From the NCBI GenBank assembly GCA_024643595.1, contig JAHEMS010000010.1, positions 1-19,537 on the forward strand: 19,537 nucleotides of DNA. The letters are read 5' to 3'. Below the pieces are notes generated by a model that was given only the letters and a program-made list of their open reading frames with translations, was not told where the DNA came from and did no database searches. The DNA is from Bacteroidota bacterium (lineage in GTDB: Bacteria > Bacteroidota > Bacteroidia > Cytophagales > Cyclobacteriaceae). This document shows, piece after piece, positions 8,647 to 15,619 of the stretch. The position numbers were made by a program, and so were the translations under genes. How positions within the stretch are numbered: position 1 is the stretch's first letter; each line of letters starts with the position of its first letter.

Positions 8647-8710
8647 GGCTGCCCTCAGAAGTCGGGCAACGCCTGAAGCCGTGATGGGGCGGGGACAAAA
8701 AGCAAACGGG
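8647..8710. other. GC-rich patch with possible RNA hairpins between the divergent arginine-metabolism genes
   Basis: Within the 277-bp divergent interval, a G/C-rich stretch stands out from AT-rich flanks. Potential pairings are TGCCC (8650-8654) with GGGCA (8664-8668), an outer GGCT (8647-8650) with AGCC (8677-8680) that shares one base with it, and CCGT (8679-8682) with ACGG (8706-8709). No T-run follows on either strand, so it is not an obvious terminator. It could be a leader structure or operator for either gene. I do not recognise it as a known riboswitch. Confidence 0.25.
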
Positions 8711-8853
8711 AAATGCGATTTACCATGACTGTTTTAGCGTATTGCAAAGATGGCAAAATTATGACAATATTGCACCCTATTTTTAGGTTGTTGGTTGATC
8801 ACTGTTAGGCTGAACTTCCATTAACCATTAACGAACAACCGTGAAACAAAAAA

Positions 8854-10269
8854 ATGAAGAGTTATCGGGAGCTTATTGAACAAACCTTTGAATTCCCCCA
8901 AAAGGAATTCAAAGTAAGAGACCACGAATTGTTGTTTAATGATGTCCCACTAATGGATATCATCAAACAGTACGGCACTCCTCTTAAGATTACCTACCTC
9001 CCACGCATTAGCGAAAACATCCGATTCGCCCAAGCTACATTTAACAACGCCATCGAACGGTTTAAATATAATGGCAAGTATACCTACTGCTATTGTACCA
9101 AATCATCTCATTATGATTTTGTTCTTGAAGAGGCGCTGAAAAACGAGGTGCATATCGAAACCTCTTCAGCTTACGATATTCCGATTGTTCGTACTTTATA
9201 TGATCGGGGTAAGATTTCAAAGGAAACCTTTATTCTTTGTAATGGCTTCAAAATGCCTCAGTATAAGCAATACATCACTGAATTACTCAATGATGGTTTT
9301 AATTGTGTGCCCATTCTCGATAATCTAAGCGAAATTGATACGTACGAAAAAAATGTAAGCAGACCTTATCAGGTGGGTATCCGTGTTGCTGCAGACGAAG
9401 AGCCTAAGTTTGAGTTTTACACTTCGCGGTTGGGCATCCGTTATAGTGATATTGTCCCCTTATACAAAGAAAAAATTCAACCAAGCAGCAAAGCCTCATT
9501 GAAGATGCTTCACTTCTTTATTAATACTGGCATAAAGGACACTGCGTATTACTGGAGTGAATTGAGTCGATTTATTTTCAAGTATTGCGAAATGAGAAAA
9601 ATCTGCGATACGTTAGATTCCATTGATATTGGCGGCGGGTTTCCAATCAAGACTTCGCTCACCTTCCAGTATGACTATAAATATATGATTGAGCAAATCG
9701 TAGAAAACATCAAGTGGATTTGTGAAAAGAACAATGTGCCGGTGCCTAATATCTTTACTGAATTTGGAAGCTTTACCGTGGGCGAAAGTGGGGCTGTGTT
9801 ATACTCCATGGTGGATCAAAAACTACAAAACGATAAAGAACTTTGGTACATGATTGACGGTTCTTTTATTACTCACCTACCTGATGTATGGGGCCTCAAT
9901 CAAAAATACATTCTCCTTTCTATTAATAAGTGGGATGACCCTTACCACAAAGTAAATATCGGGGGCCTTACCTGTGATAGTCATGACTACTATAATTCTG
10001 AAGCGCATACCGGGGAAGTCTTTCTTCCAATGATTACGGATGAGGAGCCTTTATATATCGGGTTCTTTCACACTGGGGCCTACCAGGAATCGCTAGGTGG
10101 TTATGGTGGTATACAGCATTGTCTTATTCCGGCACCTAAACATGTGCTGATCAACCGCAATGAGGATGGAGAAATAACAACCGAACTTTTTGCTTCCGAA
10201 CAAACCAGCAAAAGCATGATGAATTTGCTGGGCTACGATAGCGAGCGCGAAGAGCCTGTAAAACTATAA
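8854..10269 (+). CDS. speA: PLP-dependent arginine decarboxylase (alanine-racemase fold)
   Basis: A 471-residue fold-III decarboxylase, expected to turn arginine into agmatine plus CO2 as the first step of putrescine synthesis. The PLP-binding lysine is Lys83 in CYCTKSSH. The phosphate-binding glycine motif DIGGGFP is at 258-264. The catalytic-cysteine motif appears as TCDSHD at 373-378, and HTGAYQ at 406-411 closes the active site. It is shorter than the about 630-residue E. coli-type SpeA and matches the compact form common in Bacteroidota. Diaminopimelate or ornithine decarboxylase are alternatives within the same fold; the arginine assignment rests on overall resemblance and on the divergent ureohydrolase gene. 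It is cytoplasmic. The ATG follows an A-rich stretch with no clear Shine-Dalgarno sequence. Confidence 0.85.
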   Translation: MKSYRELIEQTFEFPQKEFKVRDHELLFNDVPLMDIIKQYGTPLKITYLPRISENIRFAQATFNNAIERFKYNGKYTYCYCTKSSHYDFVLEEALKNEVHIETSSAYDIPIVRTLYDRGKISKETFILCNGFKMPQYKQYITELLNDGFNCVPILDNLSEIDTYEKNVSRPYQVGIRVAADEEPKFEFYTSRLGIRYSDIVPLYKEKIQPSSKASLKMLHFFINTGIKDTAYYWSELSRFIFKYCEMRKICDTLDSIDIGGGFPIKTSLTFQYDYKYMIEQIVENIKWICEKNNVPVPNIFTEFGSFTVGESGAVLYSMVDQKLQNDKELWYMIDGSFITHLPDVWGLNQKYILLSINKWDDPYHKVNIGGLTCDSHDYYNSEAHTGEVFLPMITDEEPLYIGFFHTGAYQESLGGYGGIQHCLIPAPKHVLINRNEDGEITTELFASEQTSKSMMNLLGYDSEREEPVKL

Positions 10270-10308
10270 GACCACTCACACTCACATAATTTCCTTTCAT
10301 ATCGATGG

Positions 10309-10322
10309 GTGATGTTAATCAA
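10309..10322. promoter_or_regulatory. FNR/CRP-like palindrome, site 1
   Basis: GTGATGTTAATCAA matches the FNR consensus TTGAT-N4-ATCAA at nine of ten fixed bases. It is the first of three similar sites upstream of the EF-G paralogue, centred about 182 bp before its ATG. Confidence 0.5.
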
Positions 10323-10330
10323 TATCAAAG

Positions 10331-10344
10331 TTGATTTATGTCAT
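10331..10344. promoter_or_regulatory. FNR/CRP-like palindrome, site 2
   Basis: TTGATTTATGTCAT fits the shared pattern TGAY-N4-RTCA. Its centre is 22 bp from that of site 1, about two helical turns, so bound dimers would face the same side of the DNA. Confidence 0.45.
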
Positions 10345-10375
10345 ATTATATACGTATTTTCATTTACTAATTCGC

Positions 10376-10389
10376 TTGACGTAAATCAC
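10376..10389. promoter_or_regulatory. FNR/CRP-like palindrome, site 3
   Basis: TTGACGTAAATCAC again fits TGAY-N4-RTCA, and its core closely resembles that of site 1. It is centred 45 bp beyond site 2 and about 115 bp before the EF-G paralogue start, a placement compatible with an activator. Confidence 0.5.
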
Positions 10390-10497
10390 ATCAAAGTCGA
10401 TTGCAAAACGAATTAAACGCTCGCGAAATGCCCTGGTTATTGACAGTCTTTTTCTGGCGCATTCTGCGGCACTGTTGAACCTTAAAACCATACAGCC

Positions 10498-12624
10498 ATG
10501 AAAGTCTATGATGAAAAACACATTAAAAACATTGTACTGTTGGGAGCGCCAAAGGCCGGCAAGACCCTGCTGGCCGAAGACATGCTATTTGAAGCCGGTA
10601 TTGTACACCGAAGAGGTACTATTGAAGGAAAGAATACCATTAGTGACTATCATGAAATAGAACAAGAACGTGGAAATTCAGTATTCGCCACGACTATGCA
10701 TACTGAATGGAAAGACTATAAAATTAACATAATTGATACGCCAGGGTTTGATGATTTTGTAGGTGAAATGGTATCTGCATTGCGCGTGGCTGATACATGT
10801 GTAATGGTGATTAACGCTCAAAACGGAGTAGAGGTAGGGACAGAACTTATTTGGAATTATGTAGACAGATTTCAGAAACCAATCATTTTTGCAGTCAACC
10901 AGGTAGATCACCCTAAATCAGACTTTGACCTCACCTTATCTTCCTTGAAATCTAATTATGGAAATGCCGTTACACAAATGCAGTATCCCGTCAACCAAGG
11001 AGAAAGTTTCAACTCGATAATCGACCTTCTAAAAATGGTTATGTATAAGTTTCCGGAAGATGGTGGTAAACCCGAAAAACTACCTATTCCTGAGGCTGAA
11101 AAAGAAAAAGCAAATCAACTCCATAATGAATTGGTAGAAAAAGCTGCCGAGAACGATGAAAAGTTGATGGAAAAATATTTTGAAAAAGGAACACTTGATG
11201 AAGATGAGTTGCGCGAGGGATTAAAATTGGGAATGATACATCATGATGTGTTTCCTGTATTCGTAATGTCTGCAAAGAAAAATATGGGTAGTGGCCGAAT
11301 GATGGGATTTATTGATAATGTTGCGCCTACGCCTCGCGAAGCAAAGCCTGAATTATCTGAAGATGGTAAGGAAATTCCTTTTGATCCAGCCCAGCCTACT
11401 GTTCTTTTTGTTTTCAAATCCCAAATAGAGCCTAACCTCGGAAAGTTATCATTCTTCAAAGTGATTTCAGGGGAAGTGAATAACAACTCAGAACTTATCA
11501 ATAGTCAAACAGGATCTATTGAGCGGTTTCATTCTCTTTTCATTATGGATGGAAAGAATAGAAACCCAGTGGATAAACTTGTGGCTGGTGATATTGGTGC
11601 TACCCTGAAATTAAAAGACACGTACACCAATCAAACTCTTCATGCCAAAGGTTTTGATATTACCATTGATCCGATCGAGTTCCCTGAGCCACGCATTCGC
11701 ACGGCTGTGATTGCCAAAACAAAAACCGATGATGAAAAAATAGGAGAAGTACTGGCTAAAATACATCAGGAAGACCCGACTATTGAGGTGGAGTTTTCAA
11801 AAGAACTAAAGCAATTGATTTTATCAGGTCAGGGTGAAATGCATTTAATGGTGTGCAAGTGGAACCTGGAGAATACCTATAAACTCACAGTAGATTTTGT
11901 TGCGCCACGTATTTCCTACAGAGAAACCATCCGCAAGCCTGCACTTGCCAACTATCGCCACAAAAAGCAATCGGGTGGGGCGGGTCAGTTTGGCGAAGTG
12001 TATCTAAAAATTGAGCCTTATACTGAAGGTATGCCTGAACCAGTTGAATACTCCGTGCGCGGCAAGGAAGTGATTGATCTGGAGTGGGGTGGTAAACTTG
12101 TATTTTATAATTGTATCGTTGGCGGCGTAATTGATGCTCGCTTTATTCCTTCTATACTTAAAGGCGTAATGGAAAAAATGGAAGAAGGACCTATTTCAGG
12201 ATCATATGTACGCGATGTGCGTGTCATGGTGTATGATGGTAAAATGCACGCTGTAGATTCTAACGATATCTCCTTCAAGATTGCAGGTATGATGGCTTTT
12301 AAAGATGCATTCATGCAAGCCGAGCCACAGTTATTGGAACCCATCTTCGACCTTGAAGTGATCGTACCGGAAGAAATCATGGGAGATGTTATGGGCGATT
12401 TGCAAACACGCAGATCCATGATAATGGGAATTGATACAAAAGGAAATTATCAGGTAATCAAAGCCAGAACTCCACTGGCCGAATTGAATAAATACTCAAC
12501 ATCCTTACGTTCATTGTCACAAGGAAGGGCCAGTTTCAATCAGAAGTTTGCCGACTATGTGCCAGTCCCTTTTGAAATTCAGCAGAAACTTGCCAAACAA
12601 TTGCAAGTGGAAGAAGCTGTATAA
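10498..12624 (+). CDS. Elongation factor G paralogue (EF-G-like, FusA2 type)
   Basis: A 708-residue translational GTPase-family protein with all EF-G domains, expected to bind the ribosome. G1 is GAPKAGKT at 16-23, with Lys19 where canonical EF-G has Asp. Switch I reads RGNSV (58-62) instead of RGITI. G3 is DTPGFDDF (80-87), with Phe84 replacing the catalytic His of PGHVDF. G4 is NQVD (134-137) instead of NKxD. The domain IV motif SGGAGQFGEV and the late AVDSNDISFK are present. These changes separate it from housekeeping EF-G and from tetracycline ribosome-protection proteins, and place it with EF-G-2/EF-G-like proteins. A Bacteroides paralogue of this kind is reported to work without GTP hydrolysis during starvation under a CRP-family regulator. 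Three FNR/CRP-like sites lie upstream and a hairpin terminator follows. Confidence 0.88.
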   Translation: MKVYDEKHIKNIVLLGAPKAGKTLLAEDMLFEAGIVHRRGTIEGKNTISDYHEIEQERGNSVFATTMHTEWKDYKINIIDTPGFDDFVGEMVSALRVADTCVMVINAQNGVEVGTELIWNYVDRFQKPIIFAVNQVDHPKSDFDLTLSSLKSNYGNAVTQMQYPVNQGESFNSIIDLLKMVMYKFPEDGGKPEKLPIPEAEKEKANQLHNELVEKAAENDEKLMEKYFEKGTLDEDELREGLKLGMIHHDVFPVFVMSAKKNMGSGRMMGFIDNVAPTPREAKPELSEDGKEIPFDPAQPTVLFVFKSQIEPNLGKLSFFKVISGEVNNNSELINSQTGSIERFHSLFIMDGKNRNPVDKLVAGDIGATLKLKDTYTNQTLHAKGFDITIDPIEFPEPRIRTAVIAKTKTDDEKIGEVLAKIHQEDPTIEVEFSKELKQLILSGQGEMHLMVCKWNLENTYKLTVDFVAPRISYRETIRKPALANYRHKKQSGGAGQFGEVYLKIEPYTEGMPEPVEYSVRGKEVIDLEWGGKLVFYNCIVGGVIDARFIPSILKGVMEKMEEGPISGSYVRDVRVMVYDGKMHAVDSNDISFKIAGMMAFKDAFMQAEPQLLEPIFDLEVIVPEEIMGDVMGDLQTRRSMIMGIDTKGNYQVIKARTPLAELNKYSTSLRSLSQGRASFNQKFADYVPVPFEIQQKLAKQLQVEEAV

Positions 12625-12647
12625 CTTAATCATTAATCAAGACCTAG

Positions 12648-12673
12648 AAGGTGCCTGGCTGGCACCTTTTTTT
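12648..12673 (+). terminator. Rho-independent terminator of the EF-G paralogue
   Basis: The stem AAGGTGCC (12648-12655) pairs fully with GGCACCTT (12661-12668) around a TGGCT loop. A run of seven T begins at 12667. It lies 24 bp after the stop codon. The convergent gmhB-like gene ends at 12679; on that strand the hairpin lacks a good T-run. Confidence 0.85.
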
Positions 12674-12678
12674 ATAAG

Positions 12679-13194
12679 TCATTTCTTTGAAAGAATGAGT
12701 TTGGCTGCTTGCAACAAATCATTAACGGCAAAGTCTGCCTTATTAATGTGCTCAATCTCATGCCCTATTTGAATTGTTGCAATACCGAGCTCGCGGGCGG
12801 GAATGATATCCCTGCCACGATCCCCAACCATCCATGAAGTTTTTACATCAATATTGAATTTGGCTATCGCCTTCTCAAACATTAGCGTACCTGGTTTTCT
12901 TGCCAACGAAGCAGTAACAGAAGGATGATGTGGACAGAAGTAAAAATGATCGATGCGATGAGCACAAGCTAATTGCAGACTATCATGACACGCTTGCATT
13001 TGTGACTCCGTATAGATTTTCTGTGCGATTCCTGATTGGTTGGTAACCACCACCAGCCAAAAACCAGCCTCTTTAAGCAAACTGATTGCCTCCACTACAC
13101 CAGGCAAAATCTCAAAATTCTCCACATTATACGTGTAGTTTGGATTGTCTTTATTGATCACTCCATCACGATCTAGAAATACACAACGACTCAT
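12679..13194 (-). CDS. gmhB: HAD-family phosphatase, GmhB/HisB-N type
   Basis: A 171-residue HAD hydrolase of the D,D-heptose 1,7-bisphosphate 7-phosphatase / histidinol-phosphatase group; GmhB makes heptose precursors for LPS. The DxD nucleophile pair is Asp8 and Asp10 in FLDRDGVIN, motif II is TNQSG at 51-55, the substrate-loop Arg-Lys is ARKP at 98-101, and the acidic motif IV is VGDRGRD at 123-129. The zinc loop is incomplete: CPHHP (87-91) is present, but the later CxC pair that normally precedes RKP is missing. A longer reading from a TTG at 13215 is possible, but the ATG at 13194 puts MSRCVFLDRDG at the N-terminus as in the family, so I chose it. The substrate (heptose, histidinol phosphate or another sugar phosphate) is unsettled. 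Confidence 0.82.
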   Translation of the reverse strand: MSRCVFLDRDGVINKDNPNYTYNVENFEILPGVVEAISLLKEAGFWLVVVTNQSGIAQKIYTESQMQACHDSLQLACAHRIDHFYFCPHHPSVTASLARKPGTLMFEKAIAKFNIDVKTSWMVGDRGRDIIPARELGIATIQIGHEIEHINKADFAVNDLLQAAKLILSKK

Positions 13195-13212
13195 TTTAGT
13201 TCGATTTAAGGT

Positions 13213-13220
13213 CAAAATTA
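13213..13220 (-). promoter_or_regulatory. Possible -7 element for the gmhB-like gene
   Basis: Read on the minus strand this is TAATTTTG, a perfect TAnnTTTG. It lies about 19 bp before the ATG at 13194. The -33 position, about 20 bp further upstream, reads ATG rather than TTG, so support is partial. It also overlaps the alternative TTG start and argues against using it. Confidence 0.3.
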
Positions 13221-13279
13221 CACATTCCTTGATTCCTGTCCATAAATCCGATTTTACTTGTCAGTTTGTAGAAACTGAG

Positions 13280-13309
13280 TTGTTTGGCGGTCTCTTTTTT
13301 TTAGTTTTG
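13280..13309 (+). promoter_or_regulatory. Bacteroidota-type promoter for the glycosyltransferase gene
   Basis: TTG at 13280-13282 and TAGTTTTG at 13302-13309 are separated by 19 bp, the same geometry as the promoter at 4180-4209. The predicted leader is about 85 nt. Confidence 0.55.
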
Positions 13310-13401
13310 TAATAGGCAGATATAAGCTCCCATTTACTTTACCCACACCCCTGCCAGATATATGGCTGTAATTGAGAAAGCCCTAACCAAATAAAAAAGA
13401 T

Positions 13402-14148
13402 TTGAACAACGCTATTGTCATTATACCCACTTATAATGAACAGGAAAATATCACGCTGATCCTGGATACGATTATATCCCTTCCAAAAGACTTTGATATC
13501 CTGATTGTTGATGACAATTCACCTGATGGCACAGCTGCCATTGTGAAAGACTTACAGAAAAATTATAACACGGCTTCTGCAACGCGACTCCATCTGATAC
13601 AACGGGCCGGCAAGTTAGGATTAGGCACTGCCTATATAGAGGGCTTCCATTATGCCATGGAGCATCATTATGATTTTATATTACAGATGGATGCCGACTT
13701 CTCTCACAACCCAAAGGATCTGATTAATTTATACCTTTCCTGCGCCGAATTTGGTAACGATCTCAGTATCGGATCAAGATATGCGAGCGGTGTAAACGTA
13801 GTGAACTGGCCGATGGGGCGTGTACTCCTCTCATTTTTTGCCAGTAAATACGTTCAATTAGTTACCGGAATTCCGGTGCATGACACTACGGCAGGCTTTG
13901 TCTGTTATCGCAGGAAAATATTGGAGACGATTCCACTTGATGAAATTAAATTTATTGGCTACGCCTTTCAGATCGAAATGAAGTTCCTCAGCTGGAAGTA
14001 TGGTTTTCGTCTTAATGAAGTACCCATCATATTTACCGATCGCACACGAGGTCAGAGTAAGATGTCCGTAGGCATTTTCAAAGAGGCATTTCTAGGAGTG
14101 ATTCAGATGACCATTCAGAGTTGGTTTAAGAAATATATTATTGCATAG
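13402..14148 (+). CDS. Polyprenol-phosphate mannose synthase-like glycosyltransferase (GT2)
   Basis: A 248-residue family 2 glycosyltransferase of the Dpm1 type, expected to transfer a sugar (typically mannose from GDP-mannose) to polyprenyl phosphate on the cytoplasmic face of the membrane, making a donor for later glycan or protein glycosylation. The fold starts with VIIPTYNEQENI; the nucleotide-binding VDDNSPDGT is at 36-44, RAGKLGLGTAYIEG at 68-81, and the metal-binding DADFSHNP at 97-104. DRTRGQSKMS at 213-222 is a Dpm1 hallmark. There is no C-terminal membrane domain, as in short Dpm1 forms. The start is TTG: upstream the frame closes at a TAA six codons before, and the first in-frame ATG is past residue 80. 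The sugar is inferred from family only. Confidence 0.87.
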   Translation: MNNAIVIIPTYNEQENITLILDTIISLPKDFDILIVDDNSPDGTAAIVKDLQKNYNTASATRLHLIQRAGKLGLGTAYIEGFHYAMEHHYDFILQMDADFSHNPKDLINLYLSCAEFGNDLSIGSRYASGVNVVNWPMGRVLLSFFASKYVQLVTGIPVHDTTAGFVCYRRKILETIPLDEIKFIGYAFQIEMKFLSWKYGFRLNEVPIIFTDRTRGQSKMSVGIFKEAFLGVIQMTIQSWFKKYIIA

Positions 14149-14186
14149 TATTCGCTGAAATATTTTTAGCTAACTGTGAACGTCTT

Positions 14187-15572
14187 ATGAAGATTATTAA
14201 AATAAATTTCTATACTATTTTGTTTTGCATGGGTGCCCTTAATTGCCATGCTCAATTCACATTAACTCCACAGCAAAAGGCGAGTTTAGATAGTATCAAA
14301 AAAATTTCTGAACAAGATCACGGGGCCATGATGGAAATATTGGGAATTACTACGCTTCGGCCTGGTGCCAATGGAAATGATCCTAATTCAACCAATGCAG
14401 CGAATTACGATGAAAGTAAAGCCAATCCATATCCAATGCTACCTGATCCATTACTTCTTAAGAATGGAAAAAAGGTAACTACCTCTAAAACCTGGTGGTC
14501 ACAACGCAGGCCTGAAATAGTAGAGGATTTTGACAGGGAAATATATGGGCGAGTTCCAACGGAAATTCCGAATGTGATTTGGGAAATAATCAGCACTACA
14601 GAAAGTAAAAATGATTCGATCCCAGTCATTACGAAAAAAATAATCGGACATGTTGATAATTCGTTATATCCTTCTGTCAAAGTAGACATACAACTTTCAC
14701 TAACAACGCCGGCCAACGCATCAGGTCCAGTTCCGGTAATCATGGAATTCACGTGGGGCTTCCGACCACCGCCACAAACGCAGGCCAGCACAGTAGTTTT
14801 ATCCTGGCAACAACAAGTGCTCGCAAAAGGATGGGGCTACGCTAACATAATCCCTACCAGTATCCAGGCCGATAACGGAGCCGGGTTAACCCAAGGAATC
14901 ATAGGTCTTGTAAACAAAGGTCAGCCCCGCAAGCCAGACGATTGGGGTGCGTTAAGGGCTTGGGCATGGGGTGCCAGCCGCGCTTTGGATTACCTGCAGA
15001 CAGATGCACATGTTGACTCGAAAAGGGTTGGGCTTGAAGGACATTCGCGATACGGGAAAGCGGTAGCTGTTGCTATGGCTTATGATGAACGTTTTGCAAT
15101 ATCCTTTATAAGTTCTTCAGGTGAAGGAGGTGTAAAACTTCACCGTAGAAATTATGGAGAACTCGTTGAGAACGTTGCTGGTGCAGGAGAATACCATTGG
15201 ATGGCTGGCAACTTTATAAAGTATGCAGGACCACTTCATTGGAATGATTTGCCTGTCGATGCCCATGAGCTTATCGCCCTTTGTGCTCCTCGTCCTGTGT
15301 TCATAAGTGCCGGTAATAAAGGGGATAATTGGGTCGATGCCAAAGGGATGTTCCTTGCCGGTGTGCATGCTGGACCAGTATATAGATTGCTGGGCAAAAA
15401 AGATTTAGGCACTACCAAATTTCCTGCAGTTGAAACCGGGTTGATGGAAGGTGATATTGCGTTCAGGCAACATGATGCCGGTCATACTCCAACACCTAAC
15501 TGGCCTGTGTTTATTACATTCGCTGAACGATACTTTTCCAATGATAGGTATAGCACAAATGGAAATAAATAA
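14187..15572 (+). CDS. Secreted glucuronoyl esterase, CE15 family
   Basis: A 461-residue alpha/beta-hydrolase with a signal peptide (residues 1-22, cleavage at CHA-Q). CE15 enzymes split the ester between 4-O-methyl-glucuronic acid of xylan and lignin alcohols. The nucleophile is Ser287 in GHSRYGK (285-291), whose Arg and Lys are CE15 signatures. SSSGEGG at 309-315 supplies a candidate acidic residue (Glu313), and His433 in HDAGHTPTP is the catalytic histidine. The preceding DDWGALRAWAWGASRALDYL helix is also typical. Bacterial CE15 proteins are usually about 400-460 residues, so it looks complete. It lies 38 bp after the glycosyltransferase gene and 47 bp before the bicupin gene, with which it probably forms an operon. 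The exact ester specificity is unknown. Confidence 0.87.
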   Translation: MKIIKINFYTILFCMGALNCHAQFTLTPQQKASLDSIKKISEQDHGAMMEILGITTLRPGANGNDPNSTNAANYDESKANPYPMLPDPLLLKNGKKVTTSKTWWSQRRPEIVEDFDREIYGRVPTEIPNVIWEIISTTESKNDSIPVITKKIIGHVDNSLYPSVKVDIQLSLTTPANASGPVPVIMEFTWGFRPPPQTQASTVVLSWQQQVLAKGWGYANIIPTSIQADNGAGLTQGIIGLVNKGQPRKPDDWGALRAWAWGASRALDYLQTDAHVDSKRVGLEGHSRYGKAVAVAMAYDERFAISFISSSGEGGVKLHRRNYGELVENVAGAGEYHWMAGNFIKYAGPLHWNDLPVDAHELIALCAPRPVFISAGNKGDNWVDAKGMFLAGVHAGPVYRLLGKKDLGTTKFPAVETGLMEGDIAFRQHDAGHTPTPNWPVFITFAERYFSNDRYSTNGNK

Positions 15573-15619
15573 AGTTAAAGAATTTAGAAACTTCAAAAGT
15601 ATTAATAGTTAAACTTGAC

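Noticed and set aside
8647..8710. Known riboswitch (TPP, SAM, guanidine) or small SRP RNA
   Set aside because: None of the conserved core sequences of those RNAs could be found; it is kept only as an unexplained GC-rich patch.
12105..12419. 104-codon minus-strand frame inside the EF-G paralogue
   Set aside because: It is antisense to domains IV-V of the EF-G paralogue; no signal peptide or motif supports it.
10498..12624. Tetracycline ribosome-protection protein (TetM/TetQ type)
   Set aside because: The altered PGFDD and NQVD motifs and the domain IV GGAGQFGEV pattern fit EF-G-like proteins; ribosome-protection proteins keep the canonical GTPase motifs.
14405..14791. 128-codon minus-strand frame inside the glucuronoyl esterase gene
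   Set aside because: It is a shadow of the CE15 coding frame, which has conserved catalytic motifs.
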